Notes: a model not told the origin generated them from the sequence alone. 64,000 bases of DNA from Moraxellaceae bacterium AER2_44_116 (GCA_006546595.1 VIAD01000001.1:151258-215257); one strand, 5' to 3'; shown: positions 27,005 to 36,383, numbered from the stretch's first letter. Numbers and translations are program-made.

Positions 27005-27501
27005 GGTGTGGCCGTTGTCGCAGGCTTAAAGCTGCTTAATTGACGCAAAATTTGTTGCGCGGCATCTTGGTATAACTCATGAATCAGGGTTTCTTCCTCA
27101 GCAGTTTTACCGACAATTGTGGTGGTGTCGTATTGATAGTTACGGCGCAATAATAGTCTGCGCTCAGGCGAAACGGTTTTATTGTCGTTGTTTTTGATTT
27201 GATAGGAGACCGTGTAGTACAGCGTGTATTCGGCAGCTTTCGCTCGGCTGTCGGTATTGGTTGTTTGTTTGTTGAGCGAGTCTTCTAAAATTTCTAAGGT
27301 GTAATCACTGGCATCAAGCTGAATGCCTGCTTGTTGTAGCGAGTCTCTCAGCGGAAGATATAATGCACTGGCAGTGTTAATTTTTAATTCAAGATGTTTG
27401 AGTGTGCTAGGTAAGTTGTAACTGCCGCGTAGGTGGAAGCCACAGGCGGTAAGACTGGTGATAGTGAAACAAAAAAGAAGTAAAAGAGGACGTTTCATCA
27501 A
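27001..27501 (-). CDS. lptE: LptE, LPS-assembly lipoprotein
   Basis: Outer-membrane lipoprotein that plugs LptD during lipopolysaccharide insertion. The protein is 166 residues. The signal peptide ends in the lipobox LTAC (C20), followed by GFHLRGSYNLPSTLKHLELKI, the conserved LptE start. The C-terminal region is rich in helix and Thr/Ala. Gene order leuS-lptE-holA is conserved in gammaproteobacteria. Confidence 0.94.
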   Translation of the reverse strand: MMKRPLLLLFCFTITSLTACGFHLRGSYNLPSTLKHLELKINTASALYLPLRDSLQQAGIQLDASDYTLEILEDSLNKQTTNTDSRAKAAEYTLYYTVSYQIKNNDNKTVSPERRLLLRRNYQYDTTTIVGKTAEEETLIHELYQDAAQQILRQLSSFKPATTATP

Positions 27502-27521
27502 TCAGATACCGTGTCGCAAAA

Positions 27522-27555
27522 CGTAGGATGGGTTTCATCCCTTACCCATCCTACG
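27522..27555. repeat. GTAGGATGGGT-type inverted repeat
   Basis: CGTAGGATGGGT and ACCCATCCTACG form a near-perfect hairpin between leuS and lptE. Longer members of the family are at 31053-31150 and 32614-32718. Confidence 0.88.
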
Positions 27556-27577
27556 ATGAGGCGAGGGACTACTGATG

Positions 27578-27637
27578 TTGTAGGGGCGAATTTATTCGCC
27601 AATATATCGGACTTGGCGAATGAATTCACCCCTACAA
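27578..27637. repeat. GTAGGGGCGAA-type inverted repeat
   Basis: TTGTAGGGGCGAATT...AATTCACCCCTACAA is a 60-base imperfect palindrome directly after leuS. The arms recur at 44826-44851 and, in diverged form, at 48349-48377 and 3349-3374. Confidence 0.88.
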
Positions 27638-27640
27638 GGT

Positions 27641-30244
27641 TTAAACGACAATATTGACCAACCGACCCTTCACGACAATCACTTTTTTCGGTGCTTGGCC
27701 GTTTAGGAGTTGTTGAACATTGCTATTGGCTAATGCCGCTTGTTCAACAGTGGCATTATCTGCATCGACCGCAACCGAGATTTTGCCGCGTAATTTGCCA
27801 TTTACTTGAATCATTAATTCTAAGCTAGAGCGCGTTAGGGCGGTTTCATCGACCGTTGGCCATGCCGCATTAACAACATCGCTATGACCCAATGCTTGCC
27901 ATAAAGCTTCACTGATGTGCGGCACAATCGGGGCTAATAGCAACACAATCGCAGATAACGCTTCACGTTCTACTGCCAATGATTGTCCACTTTGTGCGTC
28001 CAATTTTTGTACGGTGTTTAATAACTCCATAATCGCAGCAATTGCGGTATTGAAGGTATAACGACGGGCAATATCATCGGTCGTTTTGCCAATGGTTTCG
28101 TGCGTTTTACGGCGTAAATCACGGCTAGCATCATCCATCTCATTAGCATTTAGCGCAGGAAAAACGCCTTTTTGTACGTGTTGATACACGGTACGCCATA
28201 AGCGTTTTAAGAAGCGATGTGCGCCTTCAACACCTGCATCTGACCACTCCAACGATTGATCGGGTGGCGCAGCAAACATGGTAAACAAACGAGAGGTATC
28301 TGCGCCGTATTGGTCGATTAAGGCTTGTGGGTCAACGCCGTTGTTTTTCGACTTGGCCATTTTTTCCATGCCACCGACCATGACGGGCAAACCGTCTTCG
28401 TTTAAGGTGGCAGCAGTGACACGGCCTTTGTCGTCTTTGGTTAAGGTGACATCGGCAGGATTAAACCAATCTTTTTTGCCTTCACCTAAATCACGGTAAT
28501 AAGTTTCAGCCAACACCATGCCTTGTGTTAATAGGCGAGTGAATGGTTCATCACCTTGTACTAAACCTTCGTCACGCATCAATTTATGGAAGAAGCGGGC
28601 ATACAATAAATGCAAAATCGCGTGTTCGATACCGCCAATATATTGGTCAACAGGCAACCATTGTGCCGAGGCTTTTTTATCGACCATGCCTGTTTCGCAT
28701 TGTGGCGAGGCATAACGGGCGTAATACCAACTGGACTCGACAAAGGTATCCATGGTGTCGGTTTCACGCGTTGCTGCTTTGCCACAACAAGGACAATTGG
28801 TTTGATAAAACTCAGGCAAACGTTTTAATAATGACGCGCCACCATCGGGCACAACATCTTCAGGTAATCTAACGGGTAAATCACAGTCGGGTACTGGCAC
28901 ATCACCGCAACTATCGCAATGAATAATCGGAATTGGACAGCCCCAATAACGCTGACGGGAAATACCCCAATCGCGTAAACGGAATTGCGTTTTGCGTGCG
29001 CCGTGAGCGTTAGCTTCTAAAGCGGCAACAATAGCATCAAAGGTTTCGGCAAATGTTTGACCACTATCGACATGACGAATGCTGTCATCTTTATTGGTGT
29101 ACCAATCTTGCCAAGTTTGCGCGTCAAAGGTGCTTGAGTCATTGGCTAATTGATACACTTGCTTGATACTTAACTGGTATTTATGCGCAAAGGCAAAATC
29201 GCGTTCATCATGAGCTGGAACGGCCATCACTGCGCCTTCGCCATAATTGGCTAAGACATAATTGGCAATCCATACAGGTAGTTTATCGCCCGTTAACGGG
29301 TGAATGACAGAAAAGCCCGTTGCCGCGCCTTTTTTCTCCATTGTCGCCATATCGGCTTCAGCTACCGAACCTGCTTTGCATTCGGCAATAAACGCTTGTA
29401 ACTCTGGATTATTGGCTGCGGCTAAGGTCGCTAATGGATGTTCTGCCGCGACAGCAACATAAGTTGCACCCATCAAGGTGTCTGGACGGGTAGAGTAAAC
29501 TTTTAACTGACCTGTTTGGCCAATGCTGGCTTGGTCGTAGTCAAAAATAATATCCGCGCCAAAACTTTTGCCAATCCAATTACGTTGCATGGTTTTGACT
29601 TGTTCAGGCCAACCATCTAATTGGTCTAAGTCGTTTAACAATTGCTCGGCATACGCGGTGATTTTGAAGTAATACATCGGGATTTCACGTTTTTCCACTA
29701 ACGCGCCTGACCGCCAACCGCGACCATCAATTACTTGTTCGTTTGCCAAGACGGTATTATCAACAGGATCCCAATTCACCATGCCTGATTTTTTATAAAT
29801 AATGCCTTTTTGAAACAAACGGGTAAATAACCATTGTTCCCAACGATAATATTCAGGCTTGCAAGTGGTCACTTCACGCGTCCAATCGACACCTAAACCT
29901 AATGCCTGCAATTGCTTTTTCATGTAGGCAATATTGCTGTATGTCCAACCTGCGGGCGGGACATTGTTTTTCATTGCTGCATTTTCGGCAGGCAGACCAA
30001 AGGCATCCCAACCCATCGGTTGTAGGACGTTAAAGCCTTGCATTTTTTTGAACCGAGAGAGCACGTCGCCAATGGTATAGTTACGGACGTGTCCCATGTG
30101 CAGCTTGCCCGATGGATACGGAAACATCGACAAACAGTAATATTTCGGTTTGTTGCTGTTGTCGTCAGCTGCAAAGGCTTGTTGTGCATCCCATGTGGCT
30201 TGGACAGTGGGTTCGATTTCTTGGGGTAAATAATTTTCTTGCAT
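27641..30244 (-). CDS. leuS: Leucyl-tRNA synthetase
   Basis: Class I aminoacyl-tRNA synthetase of 867 residues, full length. The HIGH-type motif is PYPSGKLHMGHVRNY. The CP1 editing domain contains the STRPDTLMGATYVAVAAEHPL threonine-rich site. A zinc-ribbon-like CDSCGDVPVPDC...CPCCG segment is present. The KMSKS loop reads KMAKSKNNGVDP, with Ala for Ser. A C-terminal anticodon-binding and tRNA-contact domain follows. It is the first gene of leuS-lptE-holA and divergent from the ydcF-like gene. Confidence 0.98.
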   Translation of the reverse strand: MQENYLPQEIEPTVQATWDAQQAFAADDNSNKPKYYCLSMFPYPSGKLHMGHVRNYTIGDVLSRFKKMQGFNVLQPMGWDAFGLPAENAAMKNNVPPAGWTYSNIAYMKKQLQALGLGVDWTREVTTCKPEYYRWEQWLFTRLFQKGIIYKKSGMVNWDPVDNTVLANEQVIDGRGWRSGALVEKREIPMYYFKITAYAEQLLNDLDQLDGWPEQVKTMQRNWIGKSFGADIIFDYDQASIGQTGQLKVYSTRPDTLMGATYVAVAAEHPLATLAAANNPELQAFIAECKAGSVAEADMATMEKKGAATGFSVIHPLTGDKLPVWIANYVLANYGEGAVMAVPAHDERDFAFAHKYQLSIKQVYQLANDSSTFDAQTWQDWYTNKDDSIRHVDSGQTFAETFDAIVAALEANAHGARKTQFRLRDWGISRQRYWGCPIPIIHCDSCGDVPVPDCDLPVRLPEDVVPDGGASLLKRLPEFYQTNCPCCGKAATRETDTMDTFVESSWYYARYASPQCETGMVDKKASAQWLPVDQYIGGIEHAILHLLYARFFHKLMRDEGLVQGDEPFTRLLTQGMVLAETYYRDLGEGKKDWFNPADVTLTKDDKGRVTAATLNEDGLPVMVGGMEKMAKSKNNGVDPQALIDQYGADTSRLFTMFAAPPDQSLEWSDAGVEGAHRFLKRLWRTVYQHVQKGVFPALNANEMDDASRDLRRKTHETIGKTTDDIARRYTFNTAIAAIMELLNTVQKLDAQSGQSLAVEREALSAIVLLLAPIVPHISEALWQALGHSDVVNAAWPTVDETALTRSSLELMIQVNGKLRGKISVAVDADNATVEQAALANSNVQQLLNGQAPKKVIVVKGRLVNIVV

Positions 30245-30323
30245 GGCAATAGTTTTGTTTGGTAGGTCAAAAAAGAAAGTGATATAGAATAACGCACCTT
30301 ATGGCTTTTCGTTAATAGGAATT

Positions 30324-31049
30324 ATGAAAACCTTCTTATCGTTACCTTTTTTATTGATTTATGGCCAGTTATTCGCCTTGTTTTGTTGGCGTAAAGGATA
30401 TATCAAGATGGCGCAATCGCTGTTAATTGCCATGATGTTCGGGCTTTATCTGTTATGTACGCCGTTAATGACCACCGTATTATTAACGCTATTGGGTAAA
30501 TTTCCGCCTGTAACTAACGGCACGTTATTAAAAGAGCAAGGCTATCAAGCAATTGTGGTGTTGAGTGGTGGCTGGTATCGCAGCGAAGAAATGCATAATC
30601 AATGGCAAGCAAGCGGCTATTCGTTGACACGCTTACGTTATGCGGCGCATTTGGCGCGAGAAAGCCAATTGCCTATTTTGATTTCAGGCATTGAAGCCCC
30701 TGCAATGGCAAATACTTTAATTCAGGATTTTGGTATCGATGCCAAATGGTTAGAAGCAAAAAGCCAAGATACCGATGAAAATGCCCGTTTTAGTCGTGAT
30801 GTTTTGGCGAAAAACGGCATTAAAAAATTTGTGTTGGTGACGGATGTTTGGCACATGGGACGATCAACATTAGCGTTTGCTCATTATAATGTACATCCAC
30901 TGGCCGCACCGACGGATTTTCCGATGGGATTCTTTTTGAATCGTCCTCATTTATTAGAACCAAAGGCGGGTTTGTTGCAGGTGAATATGTTTGGTTTGAG
31001 TGAGTGTTTAGGGCAGATTCAATATCGGGTGATGTATTTGTTTAGGTGA
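30324..31049 (+). CDS. YdcF/ElyC-type DUF218 membrane protein
   Basis: A 241-residue protein with two N-terminal membrane helices (about 3-18 and 29-53) and a DUF218 domain beginning GYQAIVVLSGGWYRSEEM. It continues through RLRYAAHLARESQLPILISG, AKSQDTDENARFS and KFVLVTDVWHMGRSTLAF. Related proteins (YdcF, SanA, ElyC) affect envelope integrity; the reaction is not settled. It is divergent from leuS. Confidence 0.88.
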   Translation: MKTFLSLPFLLIYGQLFALFCWRKGYIKMAQSLLIAMMFGLYLLCTPLMTTVLLTLLGKFPPVTNGTLLKEQGYQAIVVLSGGWYRSEEMHNQWQASGYSLTRLRYAAHLARESQLPILISGIEAPAMANTLIQDFGIDAKWLEAKSQDTDENARFSRDVLAKNGIKKFVLVTDVWHMGRSTLAFAHYNVHPLAAPTDFPMGFFLNRPHLLEPKAGLLQVNMFGLSECLGQIQYRVMYLFR

Positions 31050-31052
31050 GTT

Positions 31053-31150
31053 GTAGGATGGCTAGACGAAGGAAACCCATCATTTGCGGTTTGGAAATAG
31101 TTGTAGGTTCTCAATAATCGGATGGGTTTCGTGCCTCTACCCATCCTACG
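31053..31150. repeat. GTAGGATGG-type repeat, long form
   Basis: GTAGGATGG at 31053 and GGATGGGTTTCGTGCCTCTACCC...CCTACG ending at 31150 bracket a 98-base element in the gap before the RCC1 gene. It matches the ends of 27522-27555 and 32614-32718. Confidence 0.8.
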
Positions 31151-31330
31151 CTTGCTATCTTCAATACTCCCTCCCATACAAAAAATGTTTGTCATACAAC
31201 AAATTAAGTCAATTAAGTTTTGACGAATGAATGTTGTCAAAAATTAACCTATTGAAAAATATATATTTTAATAGTTGGTACACATTGTGCTTTAGTAAAA
31301 ACGTTTAAATCTAAGTAAAAGGATAAAAAA

Positions 31331-32536
31331 ATGCGTTATTTGGCTTATTGCTTATCCGCTTTGTTATTAAGCGGCTGTATTTCTTCGGTGTATGAAGTGC
31401 CTGTGGTGGGTAATGTGGTTGCAGGACAAGGCGACACACGTCCTTTTGAACAACCCTTAGCTATTAACACGCAGCCTAAGCGGTTGGCGTTGGGGCATAG
31501 CTTTGCGATTGGGGTTAAGGAAGATGGGACGGTGTGGAGTTGGGGGCGTGGGAGTTCTAGCGAATTGGGACGGGGTGATTACAATGAAGATGCAAAAGAG
31601 CCACGAATAATTCCTAACATGAGTAATTTTTTAGAAGTCACCGTAGGTGGTCGCCATGTACTCGCTTTACGTAAAGACGGCACGGTATGGAGTTGGGGAA
31701 ATAACGAAAAAGGACAGTTAGGTTATAAGGAAGATGGCCATATTGAGCCTAATTATTATAGAGCCTTTCAAAAAGTACCCAAACAAATCCCTGATTTAAA
31801 GGGGGTGGTGAGTATCGCGGCGGGGCGTAATTATTCACTGGCGTTAGATAAGCAGGGAAGGGTGTGGGGCTGGGGGAGTGATTTATTTATGTTTAGTCAA
31901 GATGAAAAATTTAAGCAAACAACCCCAAGGTTAATTGTGCAGGATGAAAATGCGGTAAAAGTGATTGGTAGTGGTAGCGATTTATTTGCGTTGTTGTTCA
32001 AAACAGGGCGTGTTCAGTTGTGGACTGCGAAAAAAACTTGGGAACCCTCTTTTGAAGCCCCCTTGGTAGATGTTGTGATTAGTGGTTTAAATAGCTATTT
32101 TTTGTTAAATACAGGGCGAGTTTATGCGCTAGGCTATAGTGCTTCTGGCGAGTTGGCTCAAAGAGGAAAAAGTGATTATGAAACTCCGCAATTAATTACT
32201 CAAATAGGTCGAATAGTTAAAATAGCTCTTTATACTGCTTTGGACGACAAAGGTCGTGTGTGGCAATGGGGCGGTGTTGCAGGGCGCAATATTGATAAAA
32301 CTTTTACGGGAGGTAACGTTTACTCACAATATTTCCCACGTGTGATGGTATCAGATAAAGAGATAGTCGATATTTATTGTTGTTCATTTGCTTTGTCTAA
32401 AGACGGTACGGTATGGGCTTGGGGAGATGATATTGGGGGAATAAGAGGCGATGCTAAATCCATCAGAGGCTCTGTGCGAGACCAAACACACTCATATTGG
32501 ACAACGCCAGTCCGTTCACTATGGACTTGGAAATAA
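31331..32536 (+). CDS. RCC1-repeat lipoprotein
   Basis: A 401-residue lipoprotein with lipobox LLSGC (C16) after an 11-residue hydrophobic stretch. It carries about seven repeats of the RCC1 type, each with a GxxxxxAL-x-xDGTVWSWG-x-N core. Examples are HSFAIGVKEDGTVWSWGRG, RHVLALRKDGTVWSWGNN, NYSLALDKQGRVWGWGSD and SFALSKDGTVWAWGDD. Such repeats fold into a seven-bladed propeller. Repeats 4-6 are more degenerate. The likely location is the periplasmic face or cell surface. The ligand is unknown. Confidence 0.85.
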   Translation: MRYLAYCLSALLLSGCISSVYEVPVVGNVVAGQGDTRPFEQPLAINTQPKRLALGHSFAIGVKEDGTVWSWGRGSSSELGRGDYNEDAKEPRIIPNMSNFLEVTVGGRHVLALRKDGTVWSWGNNEKGQLGYKEDGHIEPNYYRAFQKVPKQIPDLKGVVSIAAGRNYSLALDKQGRVWGWGSDLFMFSQDEKFKQTTPRLIVQDENAVKVIGSGSDLFALLFKTGRVQLWTAKKTWEPSFEAPLVDVVISGLNSYFLLNTGRVYALGYSASGELAQRGKSDYETPQLITQIGRIVKIALYTALDDKGRVWQWGGVAGRNIDKTFTGGNVYSQYFPRVMVSDKEIVDIYCCSFALSKDGTVWAWGDDIGGIRGDAKSIRGSVRDQTHSYWTTPVRSLWTWK

Positions 32537-32566
32537 ACACTCATTAACTAACACAAGGATTTATTC

Positions 32567-32718
32567 ATGAATATTCAAATACAAGCCGCGTTTGATCGTT
32601 CTTTGTTAGTAAGTGTAGGATGGGTTATAGGTGCGAAAACCATTGAAATCAATGTGTTATGCACATATTTTTGATGATCGACTGCCATTAATGATGGGTT
32701 TCCTCCGCCTATCCATAC
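32567..32718 (+). pseudogene. Possible small gene interrupted by a GTAGGATGGGT repeat
   Basis: An ATG at 32567 with a good AAGGA site begins MNIQIQAAFDRSLLVSV and then runs into the repeat at 32614, ending at a TGA at 32672. The leading 15 codons may be the start of a gene whose remainder was displaced or lost. No family recognised. The downstream frame is antisense to the epimerase gene and is not trusted. Confidence 0.3.
32614..32718. repeat. GTAGGATGGGT-type repeat inside a short ORF
   Basis: A 105-base element starting GTAGGATGGGTTATAGGTGCG and ending GGGTTTCCTCCGCCTATCCATAC. Its ends are inverted relative to each other and match the copies at 27522 and 31053. Confidence 0.8.
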
Positions 32719-32780
32719 TTGCAATTGGGTTGAAAAAGGGATTTATACGATAGATTGGGCGGGTAGCTCTATCATCAAAA

Positions 32781-33683
32781 CTACCCCAAAGCCAACTCCA
32801 CCTTTAACGCCTTCTGCAACGACGGCAACCTAAAACTAAATCCTGCATCTAATAAACGACTCGGTAAAACCCGTTGGCCGCCCAATAATAAAACCGACAT
32901 TTCACCCATTAATATTCGCAAAACAATACTGGGTACACTGAGAAACGCTTTACGATGTAATAAATGGGCTAATTCATTAGTGAAATCACTATTCGTCACA
33001 GGCTGTGGCGCAGTCAGATTAAAGACACCATGCGTTTTAGGATTCGTCATTAAAAATAACACCGCAGACAAATAGTCTTGCAAAGCAATCCACGAAAACC
33101 ATTGTTGCCCATCACCTAAACGGCCACCCAAATGAAAACCAAATACGGGCAGTAATTTTTTTAACATACCACCGTGCCGTCCTAACACCACTCCCGTACG
33201 TAACACACATACCCGAACTCCCAGTTGTTCGGCAGCTAATGCAGATTTTTCCCAATCTTTACACAATTGATGCGTATATTCGTCATGGGGATGAGAATCC
33301 TCATCTAAAATCTCATGGCTTTGATTGCCATACCAACCAATCGCTGAGGCTGACAATAAAACCTGTGGCCGTTTTTTTACCCGACGCATCCAATCCACTA
33401 ATTCTTCAGTCAAATTCACGCGACTGGTATAAAGCGCAAGTTTGCGTTGTTGCGTCCACGGTTGATCGGCAATGCCTTCTCCTGCGAGGTTAATCACCGC
33501 ATCAAAATAATCATTGACGGTTAAATCAGTTAAACGGCGCAGACCGCGCACTTTGCCACCATAACGGGTAAAAATAACTTGCGGCTTACGGCTAATAATA
33601 GTGAGTTGATGGCCTTCGTTTAATAATAACGCGCATAACGCAGACCCCAAAAAGCCTGTCCCACCTGTCAATAAAATCTGCAT
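32781..33683 (-). CDS. TIGR01777-type NAD-dependent epimerase (YfcH/SDR39U1)
   Basis: Extended short-chain dehydrogenase fold of 300 residues. The N-terminal TGGTGFLGSALCALLL is the dinucleotide-binding glycine motif. DAVINLAGEGIADQPWTQQRK and SASAIGWYG are typical of the family, as is the C-terminal DUF1731 segment (SVPSIVLRILMGEMSVLLLGGQRVLPSRLLDAGFSFRLPSLQKAL). The substrate is unknown. It is divergent from the COG0523 GTPase gene. Confidence 0.92.
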   Translation of the reverse strand: MQILLTGGTGFLGSALCALLLNEGHQLTIISRKPQVIFTRYGGKVRGLRRLTDLTVNDYFDAVINLAGEGIADQPWTQQRKLALYTSRVNLTEELVDWMRRVKKRPQVLLSASAIGWYGNQSHEILDEDSHPHDEYTHQLCKDWEKSALAAEQLGVRVCVLRTGVVLGRHGGMLKKLLPVFGFHLGGRLGDGQQWFSWIALQDYLSAVLFLMTNPKTHGVFNLTAPQPVTNSDFTNELAHLLHRKAFLSVPSIVLRILMGEMSVLLLGGQRVLPSRLLDAGFSFRLPSLQKALKVELALG

Positions 33684-33770
33684 AAACCTTGCTCCAATAC
33701 GGGTAGTGCGAGTGTACGGCTTGAGGATCGTGCAGGCAAACGATACAAAAGAATGACGTTTTTTGTAGAA

Positions 33771-33785
33771 TGTTATAATATAACA
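33771..33785. promoter_or_regulatory. Zur-like operator upstream of the COG0523 GTPase gene
   Basis: TGTTATAATATAACA is a perfect 15-base palindrome about 26 bases before the ATG at 33812, matching the gammaproteobacterial Zur core GTTATANTATAAC. The flanking GAA on the left also fits. It overlaps a plausible -10 (TATAAT). Zinc-replete Zur would block the promoter of the putative zinc chaperone gene. Confidence 0.78.
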
Positions 33786-33811
33786 ATATTATGTTTTAGG
33801 AGGTTAGATGT

Positions 33812-34993
33812 ATGTTGCCCGTTACTGTGTTATCAGGGTTTTTAGGCGCAGGAAAAACGACAGTTTTACAGCATATTTTGCATAACCGTCACGGATTGAA
33901 AGTGGCGTTAATTGTCAATGATATGAGTGAAATCAACATTGATGCCGCACTCATCGCAGGTGAAGCGAGTTTGAATTATCAGCAAGAAAAACTGGTTGAA
34001 ATGTCGAACGGTTGTATTTGTTGTACTTTGCGTGAAGATTTATTGATAGAAGTCAATAAGTTGGCGAAATCAGGTAAATTTGATTATTTAGTCATTGAGT
34101 CCACAGGCATTTCTGAACCTATGCCGATTGCCGAAACGTTTACGTTTAGAGATGAGGACGGTGTGTCGTTATCGGACGTAGCACGTTTAGATACCTTAGT
34201 GACTGTTGTTGATGCCGTTAATTTTTCTAAAGATTATTTTGCCGCGCAGCCGCTTGCAGAAATGGACGAAAATTTAGGGGATGACGATGAACGTACTCTA
34301 AGTGATTTATTAATTGAACAAGTTGAATTTGCTGATGTGATTTTAGTCAGTAAAGCCGATTTAGTTAACCCGCAAGAAATGGAAAGTCTGGTAGCGGTGT
34401 TGCGTAGTCTCAATACCGAAGCAAAAATTTATCCTATTCAACACGGCAATATCGATATCAAGCATATTCTCAATACGCAGCTATTTAGTTTTGACAAAGC
34501 GCAGCAAGCAGCAGGGTGGTTAAAAGAAATGCGTGGTGAGCATATTCCTGAAAGTGAAGAATATGGTATTGCCGCAACGAATTTTATGGCGCGTAAGCCG
34601 TTTCATCCGCAACGATTTTGGGATTTTTTACATCAACCGTGGCCGCATGGACGTTTATTACGCGCCAAAGGCTATTTTTGGTTGGCGACACGTTTGGATT
34701 TAGCAGGCATGATGTCGCAAGCGGGCGGTATTTTGCGTCATGGCGGTGCGGGCTCTTGGTGGGCTGCCGTTCCCGAAGAACATTGGCCAAGTGAAGATGA
34801 CTATTTGGCACGCATTGAAGCAAAGTGGGATGAAGAAGTCGGTGATTGTCGGCAAGAGTTAGTATTTATTGGACAGCATATTAATGCAGCAATATTACAT
34901 GAGCAGTTAGAAGCATGTTTATTAACCGATGAGGAGATGCAGACAGCAATGGATTCAAAAGATTGCTTGATTGATCCGTTTCCTGAATGGTGA
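33812..34993 (+). CDS. COG0523 (CobW-type) metallochaperone GTPase, ZigA/YciC-like
   Basis: G3E-family P-loop GTPase of 393 residues. Walker A is GFLGAGKTT (9-17), the metal-binding CxCC is C68-I-C70-C71 in SNGCICCTLRED, and the base-recognition motif is SKAD. The C-terminal CobW domain holds KPFHPQRFWDFLHQPWPHGRLLRAKGYFW. The overall layout resembles the larger ZigA/YciC subfamily induced by zinc starvation, which fits the Zur-like operator upstream. An AGGAGGT site precedes the ATG. Confidence 0.9.
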   Translation: MLPVTVLSGFLGAGKTTVLQHILHNRHGLKVALIVNDMSEINIDAALIAGEASLNYQQEKLVEMSNGCICCTLREDLLIEVNKLAKSGKFDYLVIESTGISEPMPIAETFTFRDEDGVSLSDVARLDTLVTVVDAVNFSKDYFAAQPLAEMDENLGDDDERTLSDLLIEQVEFADVILVSKADLVNPQEMESLVAVLRSLNTEAKIYPIQHGNIDIKHILNTQLFSFDKAQQAAGWLKEMRGEHIPESEEYGIAATNFMARKPFHPQRFWDFLHQPWPHGRLLRAKGYFWLATRLDLAGMMSQAGGILRHGGAGSWWAAVPEEHWPSEDDYLARIEAKWDEEVGDCRQELVFIGQHINAAILHEQLEACLLTDEEMQTAMDSKDCLIDPFPEW

Positions 34994-35033
34994 AGTAGTC
35001 AAATAATCTTAACGGGGTGCAAGATTGCGCCCG

Positions 35034-35081
35034 ATAACCGTCGTTTGATAAAAACTTGTATATCTCGACGGTTATTTTTTT
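35034..35081 (+). terminator. Terminator after the first COG0523 gene
   Basis: A 10-bp perfect stem ATAACCGTCG / CGACGGTTAT with a 22-base AT-rich loop, followed by seven T. The loop is unusually large for an intrinsic terminator. Confidence 0.82.
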
Positions 35082-35143
35082 CAACACACGTTAATATAGT
35101 GGCTAATTTCTAACATTTTTATTTTTTGACTCAATGATTAGCT

Positions 35144-36379
35144 ATGCATATTTTATTTGTTCATCAAAATTTTCCTGCTCAATTTAAGCACTTAGCTCCC
35201 GCATTAGCGAAAGACCCCAACAATCAGGTTGTGGCGATGACCATGCGTCCCAATCAACCTGCCTCATGGCAAGGCGTGCGTTTAGTCGCGTATGGTGCAA
35301 AACGCCAATCGACACCGAATATTCATGCGTGGGTTACTGATATTGAAGCCAAAGTGATTCGTGGTGAAGCCGCTTTTCATTGCGCACAAGCACTAAAAGC
35401 GTCGGGTTTTACGCCTGATGTCATTATTGCCCATTGTGGTTGGGGTGAAAGTTTATTTTTAAAAGATGTTTGGCCACAGGCAAAACTGGCGATTTACAGT
35501 GAATTTTATTATCACGCACGCGGCGCAGATGTCGGTTTTGACCCTGAGTTTCCCTCGCAGATCACCGAAGATTGCCGTATTCGAGTGAAAAATCTCAATA
35601 ATTTACTGCATTTTGAAGTGGCCGATGCAGGGTTGTCACCGACACATTGGCAAGCCAGTACGTTTCCTGAATCATTCCGTTCTAAAATCACGGTGATTCA
35701 TGATGGTATTGATACACAAGCGATTACCCCTAATGCGGCGGTAAATTTGTCGCTGAATACGGCTCATGGGGCAATCACCCTGACACGACAGGATGAAGTG
35801 ATTACCTTTGTGGCGCGTAATTTAGAGCCTTATCGCGGTTACCATATTTTTATGCGCGCACTGCCAGAGATATTACGTCAACGTCCCCATGCTAAAGTAT
35901 TAATTATTGGTGGCGATGGGGTAAGTTATGGCAAAAATGCACCTAACGGCCAAACATGGAAAGAGATTTTTTTGCGTGAAGTGCGCGAACAATTAGACAT
36001 GAGTCGTGTATTCTTTTTAGGGCAAGTGCCGTATCCACAATTTATTGGCTTATTGCAGTTGTCCCGTGTCCATATTTATTTAACCTATCCTTATGTGTTG
36101 AGTTGGAGTTTATTAGAGGCAATGAGCGCAGGTTGTACGATTGTTGCGAGTGATACGCCGCCCTTAAAAGAAGCGATTGTGGATCATCAGACGGGGCGTT
36201 TGGTCGATTTTTTTGACACAACAGCCTTAGCAAAAACAGTCTGTGGGGTACTTGAAAATCCGCAAGAAGCGCAACGTTTAGGTGAAAATGCGCGCGCTTT
36301 TGCTCAAGCGAATTACGATTTACAGGCGGTGTGTTTGCCCAAGCAATTGGCATGGGTTAACGATTTATTAAGAGGATAA
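35144..36379 (+). CDS. Glycosyltransferase family 4 protein
   Basis: A 411-residue GT-B fold glycosyltransferase. The N-terminal MHILFVHQNFPAQFKHLAPAL and the C-terminal donor-binding segment (LSWSLLEAMSAGCTIVASDTPPLKEAI) are typical of GT4. The central TFVARNLEPYRGYHIFMRALPEIL is the conserved start of the second Rossmann domain. Sugar and acceptor are unknown; polysaccharide or exopolysaccharide synthesis is the likely context. It is one base before the second COG0523 gene, so the two are probably co-transcribed. Confidence 0.9.
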   Translation: MHILFVHQNFPAQFKHLAPALAKDPNNQVVAMTMRPNQPASWQGVRLVAYGAKRQSTPNIHAWVTDIEAKVIRGEAAFHCAQALKASGFTPDVIIAHCGWGESLFLKDVWPQAKLAIYSEFYYHARGADVGFDPEFPSQITEDCRIRVKNLNNLLHFEVADAGLSPTHWQASTFPESFRSKITVIHDGIDTQAITPNAAVNLSLNTAHGAITLTRQDEVITFVARNLEPYRGYHIFMRALPEILRQRPHAKVLIIGGDGVSYGKNAPNGQTWKEIFLREVREQLDMSRVFFLGQVPYPQFIGLLQLSRVHIYLTYPYVLSWSLLEAMSAGCTIVASDTPPLKEAIVDHQTGRLVDFFDTTALAKTVCGVLENPQEAQRLGENARAFAQANYDLQAVCLPKQLAWVNDLLRG

Positions 36380-36383
36380 CGTG

